From positions 1 to 44,989 of the forward strand of contig JANYDF010000051.1 of the NCBI GenBank assembly GCA_025359905.1: a stretch of 44,989 nt of DNA. Reading direction: 5' to 3'. The notes beneath the pieces were generated by a model. The model worked only from the letters and a program-made list of their open reading frames with translations, did not search any database and was not told the origin of the DNA. A program made the translations under genes and the position numbers. The DNA comes from Rhodospirillales bacterium. Its GTDB lineage: Bacteria > Pseudomonadota > Alphaproteobacteria > Acetobacterales > Acetobacteraceae. Position 1 is the stretch's first letter. Each line of letters opens with the position of its first letter. Positions 25,395 through 33,047 of the stretch are shown here, in pieces.

Positions 25395-27703
25395 TACGCC
25401 TGCCAGCGGTTCTCCGGCTGATCGAACTCCGCCCCCGGCAGCTTGCCGGGCTTGCTGAACGCATCGACCACGTTCTTCAGCAGCTTGGACACCGAATTGT
25501 CGAAGTTCTTGCACGGCAGCGCGCTGCCGAACGCGATGGACCCGGTGGAGAACACCGCGCCGTTGTTGTGCGTGGTGAAATACGTCATGTCGGCGCGCAC
25601 CAGCGGGTGCTGGGTGCCGCCCAGGCCCGGTGTCATGAAGTACACTTCTTCCTGCACCAGCGGATAATTGTCGCTGAAGCCCTCCGAGGTGGCGACCAGC
25701 CGCGTGTGCGGCGGCGTGCCGAGTGACAGATCGTAGCGGTCGATTTCCGAACCCGCAGCGCCGCCCAGCACCAAACCGAAATCGCCGATCACGCCGTCGC
25801 CGAGACCGTCGAACATCCAGGCCACCGAGCGGTGATAGCTGTCCGGCATCCGCACGTAGGGCACCGCGTAGTCCATGCCCTCGGCGGTGAAGCCGACGCC
25901 GGTGAGCTTTTGCGGCGCACGGTTGCGGTGCCGCCATAGCCCGCTGCGTTCGCCGGTGCTGGCCAGATAATGCTCGCCCGCCTTGGCCTGCCACGCCCGC
26001 GACCCGGCTTCGAGTTTGCGGACTTCCATGATCCACGGCTCATCGTCGCGGAAACCCACCACCCAGTAATAGCCGTTGGCGCCGAGATAGCACACGCGCC
26101 CGCCGGTTTCGAGGTAGTCCTCGGTGGCGTCCATCATCTTCTCGGAATAGTACTCGTTATGCGTGCCGTTCAGCACCACCTTGTATGGCGCCAGGGCGGC
26201 GGCGCCCTCACGGTGCACATCCTCGTCGGTCAGCACGTCGTAGGCATAGTTGTGGTGTTCCAGCCACGCGACAATCGACAAATCAGCCGGGAATTGCCAG
26301 CAGCCGCCGACGCCGCCGCTGCGGTATTTGGGCCGCATGTTGATGATCGGGCGGCGGTACGAGGTGTAGCAAGCGCCCGCGCCGTCGTTGTGCAGATCGT
26401 AGGTGGAGGGGCCGAATTCGACGTTGTTCTTGTACACCTCGATATCGGCATCGCTGAACGTGCCGACCTGCGCGGTGACGCCCTGGGAGATCTGCCCGTC
26501 GATGGCGGTGGCGATGTTGGCGTACGCCAGATAACTCGCAGTTGGGATCAACAGACAAATCGGCGCGCGCGGTGTGATCGGGCGCACGAAGAACGGGGTG
26601 TATTCCTCGGCCTCGCCTGCCATGAGCTTCACCGCGTAGACGCCGCTGCGCAAATCCGCCGGCAGCGTCAGCGTGAGCGTCGGGGTCCAGTGGCAATCGG
26701 TCAGCGCGTCGTTGTGGAATTCGATGCCGCCGTATTCGCCGTACGCCATGCGGAAGCTGTCGGAGCGGCCGTTCCAGTTATAGCCGGTCTGGCCGCGCAC
26801 CGGGCGGTTGATGCCCTCGCCGTGCAGCCGGTTCGGCCCGGTGTCCACCACGGTGTCGCCGATGCCGCGATCGGTGTAGCCCGCCGTGGTGTCCCAATAG
26901 GCCAGCACATTGGCCGCAGGCATCGCCCCCGCTTGGCGCAGCGCGTCGAGTGCCGCGCGGTCGAGCGCCGTGGACTGCACGCCGCACCGGTCGATCTTGC
27001 CGCTGAAGCACTGGCTGACGAAGCTGCCGCGCGGATTGCTTTCCGAACTGCCGCCGATCAGGAAGCTCGCCTTGTCGGCCGGGCTGGGCCGCACGCGGAT
27101 GCTTTCCACCACGTGCGAGCGGTATTCGTACGGCACGATCTTCGACAGCAGGCTGTTGTAGCGGGTCAGCACCGGTTCCTGATACAGCGTCACCTTGCCG
27201 CTGGCCGGATCGAAGCTGGCGGCGACGAAGTACCAAATGCGCGCCACCAGCGGCACTTCGGCGGCCACCGCATCGGTGGTCTTGCCGTCGCCCGCCCAGA
27301 ATTCCAGCCGCCCGGACGGATTGATGCCGAGCGCGAAGCCCTGCGTGGCATCCACCGACCAATGGCCCATGATGGTCTGCCGCCCGCTATCCGGCATCGA
27401 CGGCCAGATAAAGGCGTGCAGCGTAAACGGGCCGGCGGCGGTGAGCTTCATCGACGGGTCGGCGACACGGATGAAATTGCCCTTCTGGATGTATTGCTTG
27501 CCGACTTTCCATTCGCGCTCGATGTCCGAGGCGATTTTCTGTTCGACGAAGCCGGGGCCGCCCGGCGTTTCGTCGCCGTGGATCAGGCGCACCAATTCGG
27601 CGCGCACCGTGCTGACCGCGTCAGCGCTGGCCATGACGCTGAGCGTTTCGCCGGGCTTGACCGACAATTTGTCGGTGTACGCCGAGATGCGGATTTTCGC
27701 CAT
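25394..27703 (-). CDS. N,N-dimethylformamidase large-subunit-like amidohydrolase
   Basis: 769 residues, similar from end to end to the large subunit of bacterial N,N-dimethylformamidase, which hydrolyses formamides to formate and amine. The N-terminal part (LSVKPGETLSVMAS) is followed by a LamG/concanavalin-like insert (about 90-250) and a C-terminal catalytic domain. From memory, the Paracoccus enzyme binds a single iron through Tyr399, Tyr440 and Glu521; here Tyr394 (SYLAYANI), Tyr435 (STYDLHND) and Glu517 (GTHNEYYS) fall at nearly the same positions, so the centre seems conserved. AGAGGG precedes the ATG. It is last in the transporter operon, just after the small-subunit sequence. The true substrate may be another N-substituted amide. 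Confidence 0.88.
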   Translation of the reverse strand: MAKIRISAYTDKLSVKPGETLSVMASADAVSTVRAELVRLIHGDETPGGPGFVEQKIASDIEREWKVGKQYIQKGNFIRVADPSMKLTAAGPFTLHAFIWPSMPDSGRQTIMGHWSVDATQGFALGINPSGRLEFWAGDGKTTDAVAAEVPLVARIWYFVAASFDPASGKVTLYQEPVLTRYNSLLSKIVPYEYRSHVVESIRVRPSPADKASFLIGGSSESNPRGSFVSQCFSGKIDRCGVQSTALDRAALDALRQAGAMPAANVLAYWDTTAGYTDRGIGDTVVDTGPNRLHGEGINRPVRGQTGYNWNGRSDSFRMAYGEYGGIEFHNDALTDCHWTPTLTLTLPADLRSGVYAVKLMAGEAEEYTPFFVRPITPRAPICLLIPTASYLAYANIATAIDGQISQGVTAQVGTFSDADIEVYKNNVEFGPSTYDLHNDGAGACYTSYRRPIINMRPKYRSGGVGGCWQFPADLSIVAWLEHHNYAYDVLTDEDVHREGAAALAPYKVVLNGTHNEYYSEKMMDATEDYLETGGRVCYLGANGYYWVVGFRDDEPWIMEVRKLEAGSRAWQAKAGEHYLASTGERSGLWRHRNRAPQKLTGVGFTAEGMDYAVPYVRMPDSYHRSVAWMFDGLGDGVIGDFGLVLGGAAGSEIDRYDLSLGTPPHTRLVATSEGFSDNYPLVQEEVYFMTPGLGGTQHPLVRADMTYFTTHNNGAVFSTGSIAFGSALPCKNFDNSVSKLLKNVVDAFSKPGKLPGAEFDQPENRWQA

Positions 27704-27766
27704 GTAATGCCCTCTGTCCGCCGGTCGCCGGCTATCGCGCTGCGTTACGAACTGTCGTGGCCGCCG

Positions 27767-28129
27767 TCACGACTCCATCAAATCCTGCACCCGCTTGAGG
27801 AACACGCCGTGGTCGGCGTCCTCCGGCGTGGTGAACATCTGGTCGTCCACCGCGCGCGGCGGCACGCCACGGCGGCCGGAGATGGCGACAATGCGGTATT
27901 CGGCGAACGGCTTGACCATCAGCACGCCGTATTTTTCGGCCATCGGGGCCATGCGGAAGTAATTCAGCACCCGTTCCAGATTGTCGCTGCGGCGGCTGCG
28001 CGGCGTGGTGCGGTGTTCTTCGATCAAGGCGTCGTTGACCAGCGCTTTCAACTCGCCGCGCAGGCGTAGCTGGAACAGCCCGATGGCGATGTTCTGCTTG
28101 TCGTGAATCTCGGTGGCTTCCTCTGGCAT
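27767..28129 (-). CDS. N,N-dimethylformamidase small-subunit-like protein (internal start in the livM frame)
   Basis: 120 residues from ATG 28129, in the same frame as the LivM permease with no stop between. The VLNYFRMAP motif, the EYRIVAISG stretch and the end TTPEDADHGVFLKRVQDL match the small subunit of N,N-dimethylformamidase. GGGAGG lies seven bases before ATG 28129, one of the best ribosome-binding sites in the window, so I expect independent initiation here. The family's two-subunit enzyme needs this small chain beside the large one, whose gene starts 63 bases downstream. Confidence 0.75.
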   Translation of the reverse strand: MPEEATEIHDKQNIAIGLFQLRLRGELKALVNDALIEEHRTTPRSRRSDNLERVLNYFRMAPMAEKYGVLMVKPFAEYRIVAISGRRGVPPRAVDDQMFTTPEDADHGVFLKRVQDLMES

Positions 28130-29308
28130 GACGATGCCTCCCTTTCCCCTGCTCACGGCGCGGCGTTCGCTGCGGCGTTTGGCAGTCCAGTTCTTGAATT
28201 GCGCGGCCACACCGAAGATACCGCCGCGCAAGAACAGCACGGTGCCCAGCATGATCGCGCCGATTAGCACCAGCCGCAGCGGGCCAAGGCCGATGAACAC
28301 CTTGTCGAGCAGTACCACGATCAGCGTGCCCGCCACCGCACCTTCGGTGGTGCCGATGCCGCCGATCACGATCATCGCCAGCAGCAGCAGCAACTGGTCC
28401 ATGGTGAACAGCGACGGCGAGGCGCCGTGCAGCAGCGTGGCGTAGAACGCGCCGACGAAGCCCAACGCGGCAGAGGAGATCAGGAACACCTGGATGCGCG
28501 CGGCGCGGTAGTTGATGCCGAGCGCCTCGGCAAACGCCTCATGCTTTTCCGGGGCGGCGCGCAATAATCGGCCGAGCCGCTGGCCGTTGACGTAGGTGTA
28601 CAGCGCGAGGGCGGCCACCATCATTGCCAATGCGAGGAAATAGCCAAGCGTGATGCCGCCGGTGGTGGACATGTCGGCTGGCACGAAGCCGTCGGCGCCG
28701 TACAGACCGTTATTGGCCGCCCCCAGCGTGCGCGATTGCACCACCCAGACGCGGCACAGTTCGGCGACACCCACGGTGAGCAGCGCGTAATAGAACCCCT
28801 CCAGCCGGATCGCGGGCAGCGCGATCAGCACGCCGAAGCCGGCGCCGAAGAACGGCCCGGCGATCCACATCGCCCACCACGGAAAGCCCCAGTACACCGA
28901 CAGATAGGCGGTGCCGTAGGCACCGACGCCGACCACCGCGAGCGTTGCCAGCGAGAAGATGCCCGCCGTGCCGATGGTCAGCATCCAGACGATGTTGATC
29001 GCCGAGAACATCGCGAAGGTGGTGCCCGCACCAATGAACGAGTCGTTGCCGAACAGTGGCGGCACGATCACCAGCACCAGCAGTGCTGCCAGCCACCACA
29101 ACAGCCGCTTATCGACGATGCGCCGTTCGGCGACCAGGCTGATCGGATTGAACGCGGTGATGTAGTCCAGCGCGCCGCGCTGGGTGAACGGCACGCGCCA
29201 GCGCCGCCAAGTACGGTCGCCATGCGCGCGCAGCGGCGGCAGCAGGCGGCTGCGGCCGACGAGACCGATTTCAGGGGTAGCAGGTGTCGATTGCTGGCCG
29301 GTGGACAC
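27767..29308 (-). CDS. Branched-chain-type ABC permease LivM, read in frame into the amidase small subunit
   Basis: 513-residue open frame. Residues about 70-385 are a LivM permease with eight to ten hydrophobic segments; ALTVGVAELCRVW- and RLEGFYYAL-type blocks and LGINYRAARIQVFLISS (contact to the ATPases) are typical. Residues 394-513 are the amidase small subunit described separately. No stop codon separates them, so read-through yields a permease with a soluble cytoplasmic enzyme domain. The strong internal start may also make the small subunit alone. The gene begins three bases after livH. Residues 1-69 are a long cytoplasmic lead. Fusion versus overlap cannot be decided from sequence; an assembly error removing a stop is possible. 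Confidence 0.8.
   Translation of the reverse strand: MSTGQQSTPATPEIGLVGRSRLLPPLRAHGDRTWRRWRVPFTQRGALDYITAFNPISLVAERRIVDKRLLWWLAALLVLVIVPPLFGNDSFIGAGTTFAMFSAINIVWMLTIGTAGIFSLATLAVVGVGAYGTAYLSVYWGFPWWAMWIAGPFFGAGFGVLIALPAIRLEGFYYALLTVGVAELCRVWVVQSRTLGAANNGLYGADGFVPADMSTTGGITLGYFLALAMMVAALALYTYVNGQRLGRLLRAAPEKHEAFAEALGINYRAARIQVFLISSAALGFVGAFYATLLHGASPSLFTMDQLLLLLAMIVIGGIGTTEGAVAGTLIVVLLDKVFIGLGPLRLVLIGAIMLGTVLFLRGGIFGVAAQFKNWTAKRRSERRAVSRGKGGIVMPEEATEIHDKQNIAIGLFQLRLRGELKALVNDALIEEHRTTPRSRRSDNLERVLNYFRMAPMAEKYGVLMVKPFAEYRIVAISGRRGVPPRAVDDQMFTTPEDADHGVFLKRVQDLMES
28137..28142 (-). promoter_or_regulatory. Strong internal ribosome-binding site for the amidase small subunit
   Basis: GGGAGG on the minus strand, seven bases upstream of ATG 28129, inside the long livM frame. 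Its match and spacing are near ideal, and it decides the proposed separate start of the small subunit. Confidence 0.65.
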
Positions 29309-29311
29309 GCC

Positions 29312-30190
29312 CTACTCCCTGGTATGTTCGATCATGCCGGCGATGCCGCGCGGACGCACCAGCAACACCGCGATGATGAAGGCGAACTGTGTGATCAACA
29401 CGTATTGCCCGCCGAGTTCCACGGCGGTCATCGCCTCGATCAGCCCGATCAGCAACGCCGCGATCAACGCGCCCGCCACACTGCCCAGGCCGCCCGCCAA
29501 TGCCACGACCATGCCCTTGACCAGCGGCATGGTGCCCGCGAACGGGCTGACGAAGAAGTTCTGCGACAGCAGCACCGCCGCCAGACCGGTCATCGCGCCG
29601 GTCATCATCATCACCGACATCGCGGTGGAGCGCAGCCCGACGCCGACCAATGCGGCCCCTTCCGGGTTCTGCATCATCGCGCGAATTTCCAGGCCCCGTC
29701 TGCTGCGTTTCATCCAGGCCAGCGTAATCAGCAGCAACGCCGCCGAACACACGATGGTGCCGATCTTGTCGTAGCTGGCGACCGCCGAGCCGATATGGAT
29801 GCTGCCGACGCCGAACACTTTCGGCAGCGCCTTCACCCGCGGACCGAACCAGTACAGCAACGACTGGCTGCCCAGCATGGCGATGGCCAGCGTGGCGATC
29901 AGGCTGCGCAGCGGGAAGTTGGGCTTGTCATACAGCGGAATGAACGCGATGCCACCGACCAAGGCCCCGGCCAGCGCCCCGGTGAGTACGCCGCCCGCCA
30001 CCACCACCACGCCATTGGTGCCGATATATTGCGACACCAGCCACGCGCCATAGCCGGACAGCGCGAAGGTGAAGCCCTGCGCCATATTGATCATGCCCAG
30101 GCTCGACCAAATGATCGAAATGCCCAGCGCCAGCAGCCCGTAAATCGAGGCCAGCGTGATCGTGGTCAGAGCGACGTAATACGGGTCCAT
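29312..30190 (-). CDS. Branched-chain-type ABC transporter permease LivH
   Basis: 292 residues, about eight hydrophobic segments. The start (ALTTITLASIYGLLALGISIIW) and MINMAQGFTFALSGYGAW are the LivH signature, and KGMVVALAGGLGSVAGALIAALLIG is the conserved late block that contacts the ATPase. It forms the membrane pore with LivM. The gene is 15 bases after livF and 3 bases before livM, within one transcription unit. Substrate cannot be told from the permease; neighbours suggest an amide or amine-like compound. Confidence 0.92.
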   Translation of the reverse strand: MDPYYVALTTITLASIYGLLALGISIIWSSLGMINMAQGFTFALSGYGAWLVSQYIGTNGVVVVAGGVLTGALAGALVGGIAFIPLYDKPNFPLRSLIATLAIAMLGSQSLLYWFGPRVKALPKVFGVGSIHIGSAVASYDKIGTIVCSAALLLITLAWMKRSRRGLEIRAMMQNPEGAALVGVGLRSTAMSVMMMTGAMTGLAAVLLSQNFFVSPFAGTMPLVKGMVVALAGGLGSVAGALIAALLIGLIEAMTAVELGGQYVLITQFAFIIAVLLVRPRGIAGMIEHTRE

Positions 30191-30205
30191 GCGATGCCTT
30201 GACCG

Positions 30206-30931
30206 TCAGTGGCGATGGTGCATGTGTTCGCTCAGCAGCGCGTCGGGCGCCGTGGCGCCGCCCTTCAGCTTGCCCGCGTGCAAGCCGACCAGCCGCGACA
30301 CCTTGCCTTCGAGCAGCGAGATATTCTGTTCGGCGATCACCATTGCCCCGTCGCGCAAATCGATCTGCATCAGCGCCTCGACCAGCCCCTTGCTGATTTT
30401 CGGCGCGAGGCCGAGCGAGGGTTCGTCGATCAGCAGCAGCTTGGCGTCGTCCATCAGGCCGCGCCCGATGCTGACCATGCGCCGCTCGCCGCCCGACAGC
30501 TTGCCGACCGGCTGGGCCAGCAGCTTTTCCAGCGGCGGGAAGATCGACAGGATGCGCTCGCGCCGCTGCTTGCGCTCGCGCCACGCTTTGGGCGTGTACG
30601 CCCCGCTATCCAGATGGTCCGATACGGTCAGGCCGTGGAACAGCGCGTCGCCCTGCGGCATCAGCGACAGGCCCATGCGGACGATCTTGTGGGTGTTGCG
30701 CCCCGGCCCCTGGCTGCGGGTGCCGCCAATTTCGACGCCGTTGTATTGGATGGAGCCGCTTTGCCAGCCGGTCAGCCCGACAATGGCCTTCAGCAGTGTG
30801 GACTTGCCGTGCCCGTTCAGCCCGACAATGCCGATCCGCTCACCAGCGCGCACAGTGAGGCTGACATTGTGCAGCACGCCCAGCGGGCCGTAACCGGCGG
30901 ACAGGTTTTCGACGCGCAGCAGATCGGTCAT
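30206..30931 (-). CDS. ABC transporter ATP-binding protein, LivF type
   Basis: 241 residues with all ABC motifs: Walker A GLNGHGKST at 37-45, signature LSGGERR at about 144-150, Walker B LLLIDEPSLGLAP and the switch His replaced by MVIAEQN, as usual in LivF proteins. It energises the LivH/LivM pore. Its ATG overlaps the livG stop by four bases, and livH follows 15 bases later. Confidence 0.94.
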   Translation of the reverse strand: MTDLLRVENLSAGYGPLGVLHNVSLTVRAGERIGIVGLNGHGKSTLLKAIVGLTGWQSGSIQYNGVEIGGTRSQGPGRNTHKIVRMGLSLMPQGDALFHGLTVSDHLDSGAYTPKAWRERKQRRERILSIFPPLEKLLAQPVGKLSGGERRMVSIGRGLMDDAKLLLIDEPSLGLAPKISKGLVEALMQIDLRDGAMVIAEQNISLLEGKVSRLVGLHAGKLKGGATAPDALLSEHMHHRH

Positions 30932-31677
30932 GCCACATCCACCTCGAAATACGCGGCGCGCACACGCGGGTCGTCGAACACCGTCACCGGATCGCCCTCG
31001 GCGATCAGATGGCCCAGGTCGAGCACCACCACGCGGTCGGCGATGGCGGACAGCAGTTCCAGCCGGTGTTCGACCAGCATGATGCCCATGTTCATCTCGC
31101 CAGCCAGATGGCGAATGATGGTGTCCAGCTCATCGATTTCCGAATTTATCAGCCCGGCCGCCGGCTCGTCGAGCAGCATGACGCGCGGGCGGCGCATCAG
31201 CAGGCAAGCGAGCAGCAGCTTGCGCCGGTTCAGCGTTTCCAGCGATCCGGCCAGCGCCGACATCGGCACGCGCAGCCCGACTTTCTCGGCGGCGGCTTCG
31301 GCGTGAAAACTGGTCAGATACGGCGCGAACGCCTGCCGCGCCGCCTTGAACACTTCGCCCACCGTCAGCGCATCCGGCACAACCGGCGACTGATAGGTGC
31401 GCCCAAGGCCGAGGCGCACCCGGTCGAATAGCTTCAGCTTGGTCACGTCGCGCCCGGCCAGTAAGACGCGGCCCTGGCTCGGCGTGTAACGGCCCGACAG
31501 AATCTCGAACAGCGTGGTCTTACCCGCCCCGTTCGGCCCGACGACCCCAAGCACCTCGCCAGCGCGAACGCTGAGCGTGATGCCTTCCAGGATCGTCCGG
31601 CCGCCGAGGCGGATATGAATGTCCTCGCACCCGAACAGATCGGGCGTTGGCAGGGAGGGCATCGCAGCAGCATTCAT
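30928..31677 (-). CDS. ABC transporter ATP-binding protein, LivG type, with unusual signature motif
   Basis: 249 residues. Walker A is GPNGAGKT at 47-54, Walker B MLLDEPAAGL and switch region IMLVEHRLELL are normal. The ABC signature, normally LSYGxQR or LSGGQ, is replaced by SLETLNRRKLLLACL. The partner LivF keeps its signature, so the pair may have one canonical and one degenerate ATP site. The start at 31677 has only a weak upstream ribosome-binding site; ATG five codons later is possible. Confidence 0.9.
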   Translation of the reverse strand: MNAAAMPSLPTPDLFGCEDIHIRLGGRTILEGITLSVRAGEVLGVVGPNGAGKTTLFEILSGRYTPSQGRVLLAGRDVTKLKLFDRVRLGLGRTYQSPVVPDALTVGEVFKAARQAFAPYLTSFHAEAAAEKVGLRVPMSALAGSLETLNRRKLLLACLLMRRPRVMLLDEPAAGLINSEIDELDTIIRHLAGEMNMGIMLVEHRLELLSAIADRVVVLDLGHLIAEGDPVTVFDDPRVRAAYFEVDVA

Positions 31678-31709
31678 GATGCGGTGTCCCGCCCTGCCAT
31701 GGTCTGACG

Positions 31710-32990
31710 TTAGGCCCAGGGGAAGGCGCGGAACTTCGATTCAGCCAGCGGGGTGGGCTGGATGATCTTGTGCTGGCCGTCCTGCACCTGGAAATAAAGC
31801 TGCGCCATGCCGTCTTCGAGGCTGTCGGTCTGCATCGGGTAATGCAGCGCCGCCTGATACTCGTTGTCGAACGAGAAGCCGCCGGTGACGCCACGATACT
31901 TGTGCGTGCGGATGTAGTCGCACACCGCCTTGAAGTTCTCCGGCTCCACCGCGCTCCAGGCGTTATTCAAGATATGCAGCGTGTCGTAGGCCGAGCCGTT
32001 GTAGCACAGGCCGATCACGCCGCTGTGCTTGGCCGCGTACCGCTTGCGGAACTCCGCACCCTTGGCGTCGTTGTAAACGCCCAACACGGTTGACCACACG
32101 ATGCCTTCGGCGGCGGGGCCAGCGATGTTGAGGAATTCCGGCTGCGACGGGCCGTACTGCACGTAAACCAGCGCGCCCTTCACCGGATCGGCGACGAATT
32201 GCTGGCAGAACGCCGCTTCTTCGGCGCCCAGCCAGTAGTCGAGCATGATGGTGCCAGCGCCCGACTTCTTGATCGCCTGCATCACCGGGCCCCAGTCCTG
32301 CACCGGGTACTGAATGTCGGTGATATCGGACAGCACGAAGCCGCTTTTGCTGATGTTGGCCTTCACCTCATCGGCGATGACCATGTTGTACTGGTTCTGC
32401 TCGCGGATGATGTGGACTTTGTTGTTGATCGGCTTCCAAACGCCGCCCGCCGCCAGGGTGTCGAGGAACTTGGGGAACATCTTGCCGTAGTAGATCTCCG
32501 GCGGATCCACCATGAAGTAGTTCCAGTATTTGCCCCGGTTCTTCTTGGCAAAAGTGATCAGCTCGATGTTGGTGTCGCCGGTCAGGAACGGCGCCTTGTA
32601 GTCGCCGGTGGCTTCCAGCATCGGGATGCGCACCAGCGAGAACGCGGTGCCGAGCGCGTGCGGCTTGGTGTCCACCACGGCGCGGATCGACGCCTGCACG
32701 CCTTCCGGCGTCAGGATGTCGATGTCGTGCAGTTCCACCTTGATCTGGCGCCCATTGGCGCCGCCGGCGGCGTTGATTTCCTCAACCGCCAGATTGGTGC
32801 CGTTGATGTAGTCGGCGTGGTCGGCCACGCCGGCCGGGCCAGACTGCACCGCGACGCAAGCGAAGCGGATCGGCGCATTGTTGGCGGCGAGCGCCGGGGC
32901 GACGAACGGCATGGCCAGCGGAGCCGCCATGGCGGCAGCAGCGCCTTTGACGACGGTACGGCGGGTGGGCGATCCGAATTGCTCTGTCAT
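31710..32990 (-). CDS. Tat-exported ABC transporter substrate-binding protein (type I, Leu/amide family)
   Basis: 426 residues. The start at ATG 32990 has AAGGGAG six bases upstream. The N-terminus has a twin-arginine signal (TRRTVVKGAAAA, Arg10-Arg11) ending near APALAANNAPIRF. The mature protein is a two-lobed periplasmic-binding domain (VEEINAAGGANGRQIKVELHD). It is of the AmiC/UrtA/FmdD-like group that binds amides and urea as well as branched amino acids. Tat export implies folding in the cytoplasm. It precedes livG with 32 bases between and is on the same strand as the amine oxidase upstream. Confidence 0.92.
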   Translation of the reverse strand: MTEQFGSPTRRTVVKGAAAAMAAPLAMPFVAPALAANNAPIRFACVAVQSGPAGVADHADYINGTNLAVEEINAAGGANGRQIKVELHDIDILTPEGVQASIRAVVDTKPHALGTAFSLVRIPMLEATGDYKAPFLTGDTNIELITFAKKNRGKYWNYFMVDPPEIYYGKMFPKFLDTLAAGGVWKPINNKVHIIREQNQYNMVIADEVKANISKSGFVLSDITDIQYPVQDWGPVMQAIKKSGAGTIMLDYWLGAEEAAFCQQFVADPVKGALVYVQYGPSQPEFLNIAGPAAEGIVWSTVLGVYNDAKGAEFRKRYAAKHSGVIGLCYNGSAYDTLHILNNAWSAVEPENFKAVCDYIRTHKYRGVTGGFSFDNEYQAALHYPMQTDSLEDGMAQLYFQVQDGQHKIIQPTPLAESKFRAFPWA

Positions 32991-33047
32991 GGAAGCTCCC
33001 TTGCTCATTGTTGAAAGCGCAGTCCAGTCATCGGCGGGCGGGTTGCA

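Noticed and set aside
25970-28069. 699-codon plus-strand open frame opposite the amidase genes
   Set aside because: Antisense to the conserved amidase large and small subunits; low-complexity composition and no domain.
28736-30202. 488-codon plus-strand open frame opposite livM and livH
   Set aside because: Composition dominated by His, Arg, Gln and Asp, as expected from the complement of membrane-protein codons.
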